DNA of 64,000 bases from Mycobacterium dioxanotrophicus (GCF_002157835.1 NZ_CP020809.1:7068001-7132000), one strand, 5' to 3'; shown: positions 51,824-61,727, counted from the first letter of the stretch. Made by a program: numbers and translations. The notes: generated from the letters alone by a model not told the origin.

Positions 51824-52392
51824 CACTGCGGGTGCAACGGTTCGCCACGCACCAGCGCATGCCGTGGCGCAACGGCGGCGGGGTCACCTACGAACTGGCC
51901 CGCAATCCTTCCGCCGCGAGCGACGAATTCGACTGGCGTATCAGCATTGCCGAGGTATCGGCCTCCGGCGCTTTCTCGGCGTTCCCCGGGGTCGACCGGA
52001 TCATCACGCTCATCGAGGGCACCGACATGGTGCTGACCGTCGACGGAGTGCGGCACCGCCTGCAACCGTTGGAGCCGTTCGCCTTTGACGGCGGCGCCGA
52101 CACCGCAGGGGAAGTTCCCACCCCGACCCGCGATCTCAACGTGATGACCCGGCGCGGTCGGGCCACAGCGGAACTCGACGTGATCCGGCTGCGCGACGGC
52201 ACCGAGGTGTCGGTGGGCCCGGCCGAACCGCTGGTGCTGGTCGCGCTGTCGGGCACCGTCGCGGTGTCGTCGGCCGCGCAGGACCGCGTCGAACTGGGCG
52301 CACTGGACGCCCTGCGCTGGACCGGACCGGCGCTCGCAATGAGCGGGTGCGCCGCGGTGGCGGTGGTGCGGGTCCGGTCGGCGCAGCGCTGA
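51820..52392 (+). CDS. hutD: HutD/Ves family cupin-like protein
   Basis: 190 residues from GTG. HutD motifs: [37 protein letters not shown] and a late cupin segment. HutD proteins are thought to sense or limit hut intermediates; no enzymatic activity is established. Last gene of the operon; 4 bp from the convergent MocR gene. Confidence 0.93.
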   Translation: MTLRVQRFATHQRMPWRNGGGVTYELARNPSAASDEFDWRISIAEVSASGAFSAFPGVDRIITLIEGTDMVLTVDGVRHRLQPLEPFAFDGGADTAGEVPTPTRDLNVMTRRGRATAELDVIRLRDGTEVSVGPAEPLVLVALSGTVAVSSAAQDRVELGALDALRWTGPALAMSGCAAVAVVRVRSAQR

Positions 52393-52396
52393 GGCG

Positions 52397-53809
52397 CTAC
52401 CCGGCCTGCCTGGCCAGCGCCGCACCGACCACCCGGGCTCCCTCCGCGAACCGCGCCGGGTCGGGCCCGGAGTAGTTCAGCCGCAGGAAAGCGCCCGCCG
52501 GTTCGGCCGGAAACCACTCCGCGCCCGCCGCCACCAGAACACCGTCGGTCTCGCAGTCCCGCACCAGCCGATCGAGGTCGGTGGAATCGGGAAGCCGAAG
52601 CCACAGGTGCAAGCCCCCGCGGGGCACGCGGTCCAGGTGCCCCGCGGCGACGTGTTCGGTCACCGCCGAGACCAGCAGATCCCGCCGTTGCCGCAACTGA
52701 TGGCGCAACTCTCGCACATGGGAGTGCCAGGCCGGCTGCGTGACGACGTCCAGCGCGGCGGCCTGCAGCAGCCCGCTGACGTACATGGATTCGGCGCCCC
52801 GGTCGGCGAGGATGCGTTCCCGTGCCGGTCCGCGAACCACCAGGCCCGCCACCCGGATCGCCGGCGACACACTCTTGGTCAGGGAGCGCAGGTAGATGAC
52901 GTGGCCGGCGTCGTCGAGCGCGGCGACCGGGCTGGCAGCGGCGTCGATGGCGAAATCGCGTGCCCAGTCATCTTCCAGCAGGAACGCACCGTGGCGCCGT
53001 ACGACGTCGAGCACCTGTCGCGTCAACTCGGAATCCCATTGCGCCCCGGTAGGATTGGCGAAGTTTGGTTGCGCATAGAACAGCCGGGCGCCCGTCTCGG
53101 CGAAAGCACGCGCGAGCTCGTCGGGATCAGGACCGCTCGATCCGCTCGGTACGGGGACCAACCGCACGCCGGCCTGCGCGGCGGCCAGGATCGCTCCCCA
53201 GTAGCTGGGGGACTCGATGAGCATCGGCTGCCCGAAGCCGACCAGGGCCCGAAAAGTCGAGCTCAATCCGCTTTGACTGCCGGGCAACACGATCACATCG
53301 CGAGGTGCCGGCGGGGTCACGCCCACGGGGCACGACTCGGCCAGTTCGGTGGCGAACCAGGCCCGTAACTCGGGCAGTCCCGCGGCGTCGGCCCGGGTCA
53401 ACGCAGCGTCGGCGCGGGCGGCTCGCGCCAGGGCGGCGCGAACCAAGCGCTGGGGCAGCAGTTCCCGGTCCGGATAACCCGAATGCAGGCCGATCACATC
53501 GGGTGCCGCGCTGCGCATCGGCGTCGACAGGCCGGGTATGCGAACCTGTGGTGAACCCAGAGCCGCTGTCTGCCAGGCATAGTCGGGTGGCCGGGCAGTG
53601 CGTACGGCCCGGACGAACGTGCCGACCCCGGGCCGGGATTCCACGAGCCCGAGGCCGCGCAGTGCGCGCATCGCCTTCTGCACGGTGACCGGGCTGGCCG
53701 CGTACTGGGCCACCAGCGCCCGATTGGACGGCAATTGCGCACCGGGCGCCGCGGTGGCGATCCACTGCCGCAGACCCGCCACGATGCGTTCGGTGCTATC
53801 GTTATCCAT
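52397..53809 (-). CDS. MocR-type regulator (GntR HTH fused to aminotransferase fold)
   Basis: 470 residues from ATG at 53809. The GntR winged helix occupies residues 1-70 (LPSNRALVAQYAASPVTVQK). The rest is a fold-type I aminotransferase with the PLP lysine in RSLTKSVSPAIRVAG and FYAQPNFANPTG at the active site. MocR proteins use PLP or an aldimine as effector. The gene is divergent from an EamA transporter, and their start codons overlap within a palindrome, so the transporter is its probable target. Confidence 0.93.
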   Translation of the reverse strand: MDNDSTERIVAGLRQWIATAAPGAQLPSNRALVAQYAASPVTVQKAMRALRGLGLVESRPGVGTFVRAVRTARPPDYAWQTAALGSPQVRIPGLSTPMRSAAPDVIGLHSGYPDRELLPQRLVRAALARAARADAALTRADAAGLPELRAWFATELAESCPVGVTPPAPRDVIVLPGSQSGLSSTFRALVGFGQPMLIESPSYWGAILAAAQAGVRLVPVPSGSSGPDPDELARAFAETGARLFYAQPNFANPTGAQWDSELTRQVLDVVRRHGAFLLEDDWARDFAIDAAASPVAALDDAGHVIYLRSLTKSVSPAIRVAGLVVRGPARERILADRGAESMYVSGLLQAAALDVVTQPAWHSHVRELRHQLRQRRDLLVSAVTEHVAAGHLDRVPRGGLHLWLRLPDSTDLDRLVRDCETDGVLVAAGAEWFPAEPAGAFLRLNYSGPDPARFAEGARVVGAALARQAG

Positions 53810-53818
53810 GTCGGATAA
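53802..53818. promoter_or_regulatory. Palindrome covering both start codons of mocR and eamA
   Basis: TTATCC-N5-GGATAA, a perfect inverted repeat. The central ATGTC provides the plus-strand ATG (53808); the overlapping CAT provides the minus-strand ATG (53809-53807). A bound MocR dimer would cover both starts. Confidence 0.65.
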
Positions 53819-54716
53819 GAGTAGCGCTACCGTGATGGTGCGACCACCGTTATCCCAAGCCGGTGTGCTCTGGGGCCTCCTGGGCGTGGTCGCGTTCTCG
53901 TTCACCATCGTCTTCACCCGATTCGCGATCGGCGGGCTTTCCCCGCTGTTCATCGGTGCGGGGCGAGCCGTCGTCGCTGCCGCCCTGGCCGCCGCAGCGC
54001 TGGCCTGCACGCGGCAATCGCTGCCCCACGGCACCCAGTGGGTCCGCCTGGCGGTGGTAGCGGCGGGCGTCGTCGCAGGTTTCCCCCTCCTGACGTCGTA
54101 CGCGCTCACGATCGTGCCGGCCAGCCACGGCGCGGTCGTGGTCGCACTGCTACCTGCGGCCACCGCAGTCACCGCGGTCCTCCGCAGCCGCGAGCATCCG
54201 CCCGCGGCGTTCTGGACCACCGCCGCCATCGGCGCGGCCGCCGCAGTGGTGTTCGCGATGGTGCAGGGCGGCGGGATCGGCCACCTGAGCTGGGCGGATC
54301 TGCTCCTGTTCGGCGCCGTGGCGGCCGCAGCCATCGGCTACGCCGAGGGCGGCCTGCTGGCCAGGGAACTCGGGGCGTGGCAGACCGTGTCGTGGGCGTT
54401 GGTGGTGGCAGCCCCGGCGATGCTGGTGCTGACCGCCATCTCCGTCGTGCAACAGCCACCGCATGCGACGACGGCCCAGTGGGCGGCCTTCGGCTATCTC
54501 GCCGCGGTCAGCATGTACCTCGGCTTCTTCGCGTGGTACCGGGGCCTGGCCATCGGTCCGATGGCTCAGGTCAGCCAGGTGCAACTCGTCCAGCCCGTCA
54601 TGACGATCTGCTGGGCCGCGCTACTGCTGCACGAGCAACTGACCTGGCTGACGGCGCTCGGCGGAGCCGCCGTGATCGCGTGCGCGGGCCTGGCCGTGCG
54701 CATCCGACTCGGCTGA
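53808..54716 (+). CDS. EamA/DMT-family transporter
   Basis: 302 residues from ATG at 53808, or 293 from ATG at 53835. Ten membrane segments in two EamA repeats (WGLLGVVAFSFTIVFTRFAI, AVSMYLGFFAWYRGLAIG). Drug/metabolite transporter superfamily; likely exports an amino acid or vitamin B6-like compound, given the MocR partner (inference). If translation begins at 53808 the transcript must start before the palindrome. Confidence 0.9.
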   Translation: MSDKSSATVMVRPPLSQAGVLWGLLGVVAFSFTIVFTRFAIGGLSPLFIGAGRAVVAAALAAAALACTRQSLPHGTQWVRLAVVAAGVVAGFPLLTSYALTIVPASHGAVVVALLPAATAVTAVLRSREHPPAAFWTTAAIGAAAAVVFAMVQGGGIGHLSWADLLLFGAVAAAAIGYAEGGLLARELGAWQTVSWALVVAAPAMLVLTAISVVQQPPHATTAQWAAFGYLAAVSMYLGFFAWYRGLAIGPMAQVSQVQLVQPVMTICWAALLLHEQLTWLTALGGAAVIACAGLAVRIRLG

Positions 54717-54764
54717 CGACGGCGAACGCCGCTGGAGCTCAGGCAAATTCGGCTAGATCGGCGG

Positions 54765-55259
54765 TCAGATGGCGGCGATGTACGACGAGGTGTAGATGTC
54801 GCCGTGCAGTCGGCCCGGGCGGGGCGGGCCCTCGACAAAGACGCCCGCTCCGGTAGCACCCGGCATCCGCGGGCTCGTGACGGTTGTCGAACCATTGCCC
54901 AGGTCATCGATGTACATCACCCCGGTGGTCACCCCAGCGTCACCGGCGTCGCACGGGACCGCCAAGGAGTGCGGCTCCTGAACCAAGCGGACCTGATAGG
55001 TGGTGTCGGGTATCGCGGTCTGCATATGCACCTCGGCACGCACCGAACCCGAATCCGGTGCGCCGACATCGACGAAGCCCGAGGCACTGCCGTAGGTCAG
55101 GTCGTACGTGGCGGTGACAAGGTCACAGTCCTTGGTCTGGTTGTCCAGCGGCACCATCGTCATGGCCGTACCCGCACCGGCGACCGCGGCACCCGCACCG
55201 CCGGTTGCCGCGACTGCAAGCACGACGACTGCTGCTGGACAAATCCCATGCCTGGCCAT
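54765..55259 (-). CDS. Secreted protein, first of two tandem paralogues
   Basis: 164 residues from ATG at 55259. Signal peptide ARHGICPAAVVVLAVAATGG..., then a mature beta-rich domain with MTMVPLDNQTKDCDLVTATY, YGSASGFVDVGAPDSGSVRA and VPCDAGDAGVTTGVMYID. Two cysteines are shared with the next gene and may form a disulphide. Both have the same spacing of motifs and the same C-terminal YxSxxIA ending. No enzyme motif. I do not know the function. Confidence 0.82.
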   Translation of the reverse strand: MARHGICPAAVVVLAVAATGGAGAAVAGAGTAMTMVPLDNQTKDCDLVTATYDLTYGSASGFVDVGAPDSGSVRAEVHMQTAIPDTTYQVRLVQEPHSLAVPCDAGDAGVTTGVMYIDDLGNGSTTVTSPRMPGATGAGVFVEGPPRPGRLHGDIYTSSYIAAI

Positions 55260-55384
55260 GATCTGCGCCTCACATGCTCGTTGTGTGATCGTGGTCACAT
55301 TATCCGCGCACAAGAGGGCTCCGCGCCAGGTTGAACCGCACGCGACGATCCCAGAAGTCGACTCAAACTGGCTGACGCATACGA

Positions 55385-55417
55385 AAACCGGTGGAACTCA
55401 CGGAGTTCCACCGGTTT
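55385..55417 (-). terminator. Intrinsic terminator of the second secreted-protein gene
   Basis: Perfect 15-bp stem (55385-55399 with 55403-55417) and a 3-base loop, 15 bp past the stop codon, with a T4 run on the minus strand at the stem end. Confidence 0.88.
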
Positions 55418-55431
55418 GCGCCGCCTACCAC

Positions 55432-55923
55432 TCAGATCCGGGCGATGAAGGTCGAGCTGTAGGTCTCTGGCATGAACTTGCCGGTCGCAGGCGGACCCTC
55501 GATGACGACATACGCGCCCGTTGCACCCTGCATGAGCGGCCCGGTCACGGTGGTCGAGGCCGTGCCCACCGCATCGGTGTGCATCACCCCGGTCGCCACG
55601 CCCGGATCACCGGGATTGCACGTGGCGTACGACAAGCGCGGCAGCTGAATGAGCCGCACCTGATAGGCGGTATCGGGCGCGGCCGTCTGCATGCGCACAT
55701 CGGCACGCACCGAACCCGAACCGTCCGCGCCGACATCGACGAAGCCTGAGCCGGTGCCCGAGCCATAGCCGGTCAGGTGCTCCGCCGCAGCGAAGTCGCA
55801 ATGCCTGATCTGCGCCTGCAGCGGCACCATCGTCAGGCCCGAATCCGCTGCGGCGACACCAGCGCCGAGCATCGCGACGGCCACGACGGGCGCCGTCATC
55901 GCACAACTTTTACCCCGACCCAT
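55432..55923 (-). CDS. Secreted protein, second of two tandem paralogues
   Basis: 163 residues from ATG at 55923. Signal peptide with AVAMLGAGVAAADS. Mature part aligns with the neighbour: LTMVPLQAQIRHCDFAAAEH, GSGFVDVGADGSGSVRADVR, TAYQVRLIQLPRL, CNPGDPGVATGVMHTD, and the last residues TYSSTFIARI. It has its own terminator. Function unknown; a mycobacterial family of small secreted proteins. Confidence 0.82.
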   Translation of the reverse strand: MGRGKSCAMTAPVVAVAMLGAGVAAADSGLTMVPLQAQIRHCDFAAAEHLTGYGSGTGSGFVDVGADGSGSVRADVRMQTAAPDTAYQVRLIQLPRLSYATCNPGDPGVATGVMHTDAVGTASTTVTGPLMQGATGAYVVIEGPPATGKFMPETYSSTFIARI

Positions 55924-55981
55924 GATGCGCCCTACCGTTTCTCGCGACCCCTTGGTCACATTATGGACGCACAGCGAACGT

Positions 55982-56761
55982 TCAGCGCCAGCGGACCAGC
56001 AACTCGTTCACCGTTCCGGTCAGGGCCCGCTGCAGGAACGGCCCGAAGCTGATCCGGCCGACCCCGAGCGGTCCGAACGACGCAGGATCGTCGGCCTCGG
56101 GTAACGCAATCGCGTTCACCGGCAGCGGCAGCTCAGATGTCAAGCGTCGCATGGTTTCCGGATCATGGCGTCCCACCGGATACAGGCAATCCGCACCCGC
56201 GTCGGCAGCCAGTTTCAGCCGGGCCACGGCACGTTCGACGCGATCGGCCTCCGAACCGTCTTCGCGCAGGAACAGATCAGTGCGGGCGTTGATCACGACA
56301 TGCACCCCTGCGGCGTCAGCCGCCTTGCGCAGTTCACCGACCAACGCGGCGTGTTCCTCGGGGCTACGCAGGCGTTTGCCCTCCTTGTGCACGGTGTCCT
56401 CGATGTTCAGCCCGACCGCACCCGCGGCCAGCAGCCCGTCGATGAGCCGCTGCGGCGTCTCGCCGTAACCGGATTCGATGTCGACCGAGATCGGCACGTC
56501 GACCGCAGCGCAGATCTGGGCTACCCGCGCCGTCAGTTCGTCGTAGGTCATCCCCTCGCCGTCGGCCTTCCCGACCGAATCGGCCACCGGATGGCTGCCG
56601 AGGGTGAGCGCTTCGAACCCCGCTTCGACGGCGGTCTTCGCCGACCAGGCATCCCACACCGTGGGTAGCACCACCGGGTTGCCCGGTTGGTGCAATGCCA
56701 GCAGGGCCGTCGCACGGTCCTGCAGAACCTGTTGGGACAGAGCTTGTTGGGGCACCCGCAT
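55982..56761 (-). CDS. PEP mutase/isocitrate lyase superfamily enzyme
   Basis: 259 residues from ATG at 56761. Features: VVLPTVWDAWSAKTAVEAG, the Asp pair region VPISVDIESGYGETPQRLID with metal-binding Asp and Glu, and GLNIEDTVHKEG. The family includes oxaloacetate decarboxylases and 2-methylisocitrate lyase-like enzymes. The usual lyase motif KKCGH is absent, so it is not a true isocitrate lyase. Substrate unknown, C-C bond cleavage or a mutase reaction is likely. Confidence 0.87.
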   Translation of the reverse strand: MRVPQQALSQQVLQDRATALLALHQPGNPVVLPTVWDAWSAKTAVEAGFEALTLGSHPVADSVGKADGEGMTYDELTARVAQICAAVDVPISVDIESGYGETPQRLIDGLLAAGAVGLNIEDTVHKEGKRLRSPEEHAALVGELRKAADAAGVHVVINARTDLFLREDGSEADRVERAVARLKLAADAGADCLYPVGRHDPETMRRLTSELPLPVNAIALPEADDPASFGPLGVGRISFGPFLQRALTGTVNELLVRWR

Positions 56762-56864
56762 ACCTCCGACTCTCAACGTGACCCGCGTCACTCTCAACTG
56801 GTGATGTGGCTAGCATCGGTTGTCGTACTGTGATTCATGACACCCTTCAGCCCAAGGAGGTCAC

Positions 56865-57155
56865 ATGTCCACCACAACCGAATTCGCCGAACTGCACAAG
56901 TTGATCGGCGATATGCGTCGCTCTGTCACGGCACTGGCGGCCAAATACGGTGACTCGCCGGCCACCCGCCGCATCACCAATGATGTCGAGCGCATCCTGC
57001 TCGACGTCGACCGGCTGAACATCGACGCCGATGAACTCGCGATGCGCCACGGCTGCACGCCGCAGACGTCCGTCGGCGAGAAGATCGCGATCCCCGACAC
57101 CCAATACGACCGAGAGTTCTGGGGCGACATCAGCGATGGCGGCGTCAGCGGCTAG
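56865..57155 (+). CDS. Conserved small protein of the Sdh1 operon (Rv0250c-like)
   Basis: 96 residues, mostly helical, no signal peptide. Begins STTTEFAELHKLIGDMRRSV and ends YDREFWGDISDGG. It stands directly before the succinate dehydrogenase genes, as Rv0250c does, with an AAGGAGG ribosome site. No known function; it may be an assembly factor or regulator of the complex (inference from context only). Confidence 0.85.
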   Translation: MSTTTEFAELHKLIGDMRRSVTALAAKYGDSPATRRITNDVERILLDVDRLNIDADELAMRHGCTPQTSVGEKIAIPDTQYDREFWGDISDGGVSG

Positions 57156-57213
57156 CCAGGCGCCGGGGCATCTGACGCCTCACACAAACAACTGAACCTG
57201 ACGAAAGGGAACC

Positions 57214-58044
57214 GTGAGCGCACCCACCGATGACCGTCGTGCGACCGGGGTCTTCTCCCCCACGCGCGCCCAGATTCCGGAGCGCACGCTGCGGACCGAC
57301 CGGTGGTGGCAGGCGCCACTGCTGACCGACCTGGGACTGGCCGCGTTCGTCATCTACGCCACGATCCGGGCGTTCTGGGGCAGCGCTTACTGGGTTCCGC
57401 AGTACCACTACCTGACGCCGTTCTACTCGCCGTGCGTGAGCACCGCGTGCGCGCCGGGCGCGAGCCACTTCGGGCATTGGGTGGGCGCCCTGCCGTGGTT
57501 CATCCCGATGGCGTTCATCTCGCTGCCGTTCCTACTCGCCTTCCGGCTCACCTGCTACTACTACCGCAAGGCCTACTACCGGTCGGTCTGGCAGTCCCCG
57601 ACCGCCTGCGCGGTGGCCGAGCCGCACGCGAAATACACCGGGGAGACGCGACTTCCGCTGATCGTGCAGAACGCACACCGGTACTTCTTCTACGTCGCGG
57701 TGCTGATCTCACTGGTGAACACCTACGACGCCATCGTGGCGTTCCACTCCGACAAGACGGCCAGCGGTTTCGGATTCGGCCTGGGGAACCTCATCCTCCT
57801 GGTCAACGTGATCCTGCTGTGGGTGTACACCATCTCCTGCCACTCGTGCCGGCACGTCACCGGCGGGCGACTCAAGCACTTCTCGAAACATCCCGTCCGC
57901 TATTGGATCTGGACGCAGGTGTCCAAGCTGAACACCCGGCACATGCTGTTCGCGTGGATCACGCTGGGCACCCTGATGCTCACCGACTTCTACATCATGC
58001 TGGTCGCCAGCGGAACCATCTCCGACTTGAGATTTGTTGGCTGA
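57214..58044 (+). CDS. sdhC1: Succinate dehydrogenase membrane anchor (Rv0249c-like, Sdh1)
   Basis: 276 residues, about five membrane segments. Histidines in SHFGHWVGALPWF and NAHRYFFYVAVLISL are candidate haem or quinone ligands; a conserved CHSCRH motif follows. It matches the single-polypeptide anchor of the mycobacterial Sdh1 complex. GAAAGGGAACC upstream of GTG at 57214. It anchors SdhAB and passes electrons to menaquinone. Confidence 0.92.
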   Translation: MSAPTDDRRATGVFSPTRAQIPERTLRTDRWWQAPLLTDLGLAAFVIYATIRAFWGSAYWVPQYHYLTPFYSPCVSTACAPGASHFGHWVGALPWFIPMAFISLPFLLAFRLTCYYYRKAYYRSVWQSPTACAVAEPHAKYTGETRLPLIVQNAHRYFFYVAVLISLVNTYDAIVAFHSDKTASGFGFGLGNLILLVNVILLWVYTISCHSCRHVTGGRLKHFSKHPVRYWIWTQVSKLNTRHMLFAWITLGTLMLTDFYIMLVASGTISDLRFVG

Positions 58045-58081
58045 CAACCTGATTCCTAATAACGAAGTAGTGGGGTTATAG

Positions 58082-59992
58082 ATGGCTGAACTGGAACGGC
58101 ACCAATACGACGTTGTCGTCATCGGTGCCGGCGGTGCAGGGCTGCGTGCGGTGATCGAGGCGCGTGAGCGGGGTCTGCGGGTGGCGGTGGTGACCAAATC
58201 GCTGTTCGGCAAAGCACATACAGTGATGGCCGAGGGCGGGTGCGCCGCGGCGATGCGCAACGTCAACACCAAGGACTCGTGGCAGGTGCACTTCGGTGAC
58301 ACCATGCGCGGCGGCAAGTTCCTCAACAACTGGCGGATGGCCGAACTGCACGCGCAAGAGGCCCCGGACCGCGTGTGGGAGTTGGAGTCCTACGGCGCGT
58401 TGTTCGACCGCACCAAGGACGGCCGGATCAGCCAGCGCAACTTCGGCGGGCACACCTACCCGCGGCTGGCCCACGTCGGCGACCGTACCGGCCTGGAGAT
58501 CATCCGCACCCTGCAGCAGAAGATCGTCTCGCTGCAGCAGGAGGACAAGGCCGAACTCGGTGACTATGAGGCCCGCATCAGGGTTTTCCACGAAACCGCC
58601 ATCACCGACCTGATCAAAGACGGTGACCGCATCGCGGGCGCGTTCGGGTACTACCGCGAGACCGGCAATTTCGTGCTGTTCGAGGCCCCCGCGATCGTGC
58701 TGGCCACCGGAGGCATCGGCAAGTCCTTCAAGGTGTCGTCGAACTCGTGGGAGTACACCGGAGACGGCCATGCGTTGGCTCTGCGCGCCGGATCCGGTCT
58801 GATCAACATGGAGTTCATCCAGTTCCACCCGACCGGCATGGTGTGGCCGCTGTCGGTGAAGGGCATCCTGGTCACCGAAGGTGTCCGCGGTGACGGCGGA
58901 GTGCTGAAGAACTCCGAAGGCAAGCGGTTCATGTTCGACTACATCCCCGCGGTGTTCAAGGGGCAGTACGCCGAAACCGAAGAAGAAGCCGACCAGTGGC
59001 TCAAGGACAACGATTCCGCGCGCCGCACCCCTGACCTGCTGCCCCGCGACGAGGTGGCCCGCGCCATCAACTCCGAGGTCAAGGCGGGACGCGGCTCGCC
59101 ACACGGCGGCGTGTACCTCGACATCGCTTCGCGGATGCCGACCGAGGAGATCAAGCGGCGGCTGCCGTCGATGTACCACCAGTTCATGGAGCTCGCCGAG
59201 GTCGACATCACCAAGGACGAGATGGAGGTCGGGCCGACCTGTCACTACGTGATGGGCGGTATCGAAGTCGACCCCGACACCGGCGGGGCCGTCACGCCCG
59301 GGCTGTTCGCCGCGGGTGAGTGTTCGGGCGGGATGCACGGCTCGAACCGGCTGGGCGGCAACTCGTTGAGTGACCTTCTGGTGTTCGGCCGCCGCGCCGG
59401 ACTCGGGGCCGCCGACTACGTGCAGGCCCTTGCCGAGCGGCCGGCCGTGTCGGAGGCCGCCATCGTCGAGGCCACCCAGCTGGCACTGGACCCGTTCGAA
59501 AAGCATGCGAATCCGGAGAATCCGTACACCCTGCACGCCGAGCTGCAACAGTGCATGAACGATCTGGTCGGCATCATCCGCAAGGCCGACGAGATCGAGG
59601 AGGCCCTGGCCAAGCTCGCCGAACTCAAGACCCGCGTGCACAGCGTCACCGTCGAGGGCGGCCGCGCCTTCAACCCGGGCTGGCACCTGGCCATCGACAT
59701 GCGCAACATGCTGCTGGTCAGCGAGTGCGTCGCCAAGGCCGCGCTGGCCCGCACCGAGAGCCGGGGCGGGCACACCCGCGACGACTACCCGGAGATGGAC
59801 GCCAACTGGCGCAACACGCTGCTGGTGTGCCGCGCAGTTGGCGACGACGACCAGGTAGTGCCGGACGTGACGGTGACGCCGGAGTCGCAGCTACCCATGC
59901 GGGCCGACCTGCTGGCCACGTTCGAGCTGTCCGAATTGGAGAAGTACTACACCGAGCAAGAACTGGCCGAGCACCCCGATCGGAAGGGCTGA
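58082..59992 (+). CDS. sdhA1: Succinate dehydrogenase flavoprotein subunit (Sdh1)
   Basis: 636 residues. FAD-binding motif VVIGAGGAGLRAVIEA at residues 10-25, the flavin-linking His region KSLFGKAHTVMAEGG, active-site HPTGM and the RxxH motif near GRGSPHGGVYLD, and GGNSLSDLLVFGRRAG. It oxidises succinate to fumarate. Matches Rv0248c. Preceded by a TAGTGGGG leader after the anchor gene. Confidence 0.96.
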   Translation: MAELERHQYDVVVIGAGGAGLRAVIEARERGLRVAVVTKSLFGKAHTVMAEGGCAAAMRNVNTKDSWQVHFGDTMRGGKFLNNWRMAELHAQEAPDRVWELESYGALFDRTKDGRISQRNFGGHTYPRLAHVGDRTGLEIIRTLQQKIVSLQQEDKAELGDYEARIRVFHETAITDLIKDGDRIAGAFGYYRETGNFVLFEAPAIVLATGGIGKSFKVSSNSWEYTGDGHALALRAGSGLINMEFIQFHPTGMVWPLSVKGILVTEGVRGDGGVLKNSEGKRFMFDYIPAVFKGQYAETEEEADQWLKDNDSARRTPDLLPRDEVARAINSEVKAGRGSPHGGVYLDIASRMPTEEIKRRLPSMYHQFMELAEVDITKDEMEVGPTCHYVMGGIEVDPDTGGAVTPGLFAAGECSGGMHGSNRLGGNSLSDLLVFGRRAGLGAADYVQALAERPAVSEAAIVEATQLALDPFEKHANPENPYTLHAELQQCMNDLVGIIRKADEIEEALAKLAELKTRVHSVTVEGGRAFNPGWHLAIDMRNMLLVSECVAKAALARTESRGGHTRDDYPEMDANWRNTLLVCRAVGDDDQVVPDVTVTPESQLPMRADLLATFELSELEKYYTEQELAEHPDRKG

Positions 59993-59993
59993 G

Positions 59994-60743
59994 ATGGCTG
60001 CCTACAACGCGAACCTGCGGGTCTGGCGTGGAGACGACACTGGCGGTGACTTGCAGGACTACACCGTCGAGGTCAATGACGGCGAGGTGGTGCTCGACAT
60101 CATCCACCGGCTGCAGGCCACCCAGACCCCGGATCTGGCCGTGCGGTGGAACTGCAAGGCCGGCAAGTGCGGATCCTGCTCGGCCGAGATCAACGGCCGT
60201 CCGCGGCTCATGTGCATGACCCGGATGTCGACATTCGACCCGGCCGAGACCGTCACGGTGACGCCGCTGCGCACCTTCCCCGTGATGCGTGACCTGGTCA
60301 CCGATGTGTCCTTCAACTACGAGAAGGCGCGCCAGATCCCGTCGTTCACCCCGCCGAAAGACCTGCAGCCCGGTGAGTACCGGATGCAGCAGGAGGACGT
60401 GAACCGCAGCCAGGAATTCCGCAAGTGCATCGAGTGCTTCCTGTGCCAGAACGTCTGTCACGTGGTGCGCGACCACGAGGAGAACAAGCAGAACTTCGCA
60501 GGCCCCCGGTTCCACATGCGCATCGCCGAGCTGGACATGCATCCGCTTGACACCGTGGACCGCCGCGACATGGCCCAGGACGAGTTCGGCCTGGGTTATT
60601 GCAACATCACCAAGTGCTGCACCGAGGTCTGCCCCGAGAACATCAAGATCACCGACAACGCGCTGATCCCGATGAAGGAGCGCGTCGTGGACCGGAAGTA
60701 CGACCCGATCGTGTGGCTGGGCAACAAGCTGTTCCGCCGATGA
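59994..60743 (+). CDS. sdhB1: Succinate dehydrogenase iron-sulphur subunit (Sdh1)
   Basis: 249 residues. [2Fe-2S] ligands CKAGKCGSC...LMC, then the [4Fe-4S] CIECFLCQNVC and the third-cluster CNITKCCTEVCP. All cysteines expected are present. ATG at 59994, one base after the sdhA stop. Matches Rv0247c. Last gene of the operon. Confidence 0.96.
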   Translation: MAAYNANLRVWRGDDTGGDLQDYTVEVNDGEVVLDIIHRLQATQTPDLAVRWNCKAGKCGSCSAEINGRPRLMCMTRMSTFDPAETVTVTPLRTFPVMRDLVTDVSFNYEKARQIPSFTPPKDLQPGEYRMQQEDVNRSQEFRKCIECFLCQNVCHVVRDHEENKQNFAGPRFHMRIAELDMHPLDTVDRRDMAQDEFGLGYCNITKCCTEVCPENIKITDNALIPMKERVVDRKYDPIVWLGNKLFRR

Positions 60744-60893
60744 GCGCTTGCGCGAAGAGCAAACAGCGGCGCTAGCGACGACAACCCATTGATTCTGCGG
60801 GTAAGGCGCGAAAGTACGAATAGACGCTGCCCTGACCGCAGCGTCAACGCGTAGGCTCGGCATAAGCAGCCAATCAGCGACGAAAGGCAGCCG

Positions 60894-61055
60894 ATGACAA
60901 TGGGACACACCCACAGCGTCAACGACATTCGCACGGCAATCCGCGAGCTTTCCGCGCGCGCGGAACTGGCCCGCAAGGAAGGCCGCCCCGACGACGCCGC
61001 CGAACTCGAGCAGCGCGTTGACGGCTACCGCAAGGAACTCTCCGAGCGCCCCTGA
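60894..61055 (+). CDS. Small helical protein of 53 residues
   Basis: ATG at 60894 with GAAAGG 7 bp upstream; the product is GHTHSVNDIRTAIRELSARA then ELARKEGRPDDAAELEQRVD and a short end. It is strongly helical and highly charged, which suggests a coiled-coil hairpin. Ends 3 bp before the convergent flavin reductase. Codon choice is GC-rich at third positions, as for real genes. Function unknown. Confidence 0.72.
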   Translation: MTMGHTHSVNDIRTAIRELSARAELARKEGRPDDAAELEQRVDGYRKELSERP

Positions 61056-61058
61056 ACC

Positions 61059-61586
<528 letters not shown>

Positions 61587-61649
61587 TCAGGCTCGCCGTG
61601 AACAGAACTTGGCCGCGCCGTCGCGCACCGGTTTGAGTAGCCTGACGCC

Positions 61650-61706
61650 ATGCCCAACACGCCGAACCTGTCCGCGCTGCGTGAACGTGTTCGTCCGGGC
61701 GTATAG
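61650..61706 (+). CDS. Possible 18-residue leader peptide upstream of the GAP gene
   Basis: ATG at 61650 opens MPNTPNLSALRERVRPGV followed by TAG, 22 bp before the GAP gene start. There is no ribosome site, so it would be a leaderless ORF. It may be chance. Confidence 0.25.
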   Translation: MPNTPNLSALRERVRPGV

Positions 61707-61727
61707 ACGGACAACCGCCCAGTCGAC

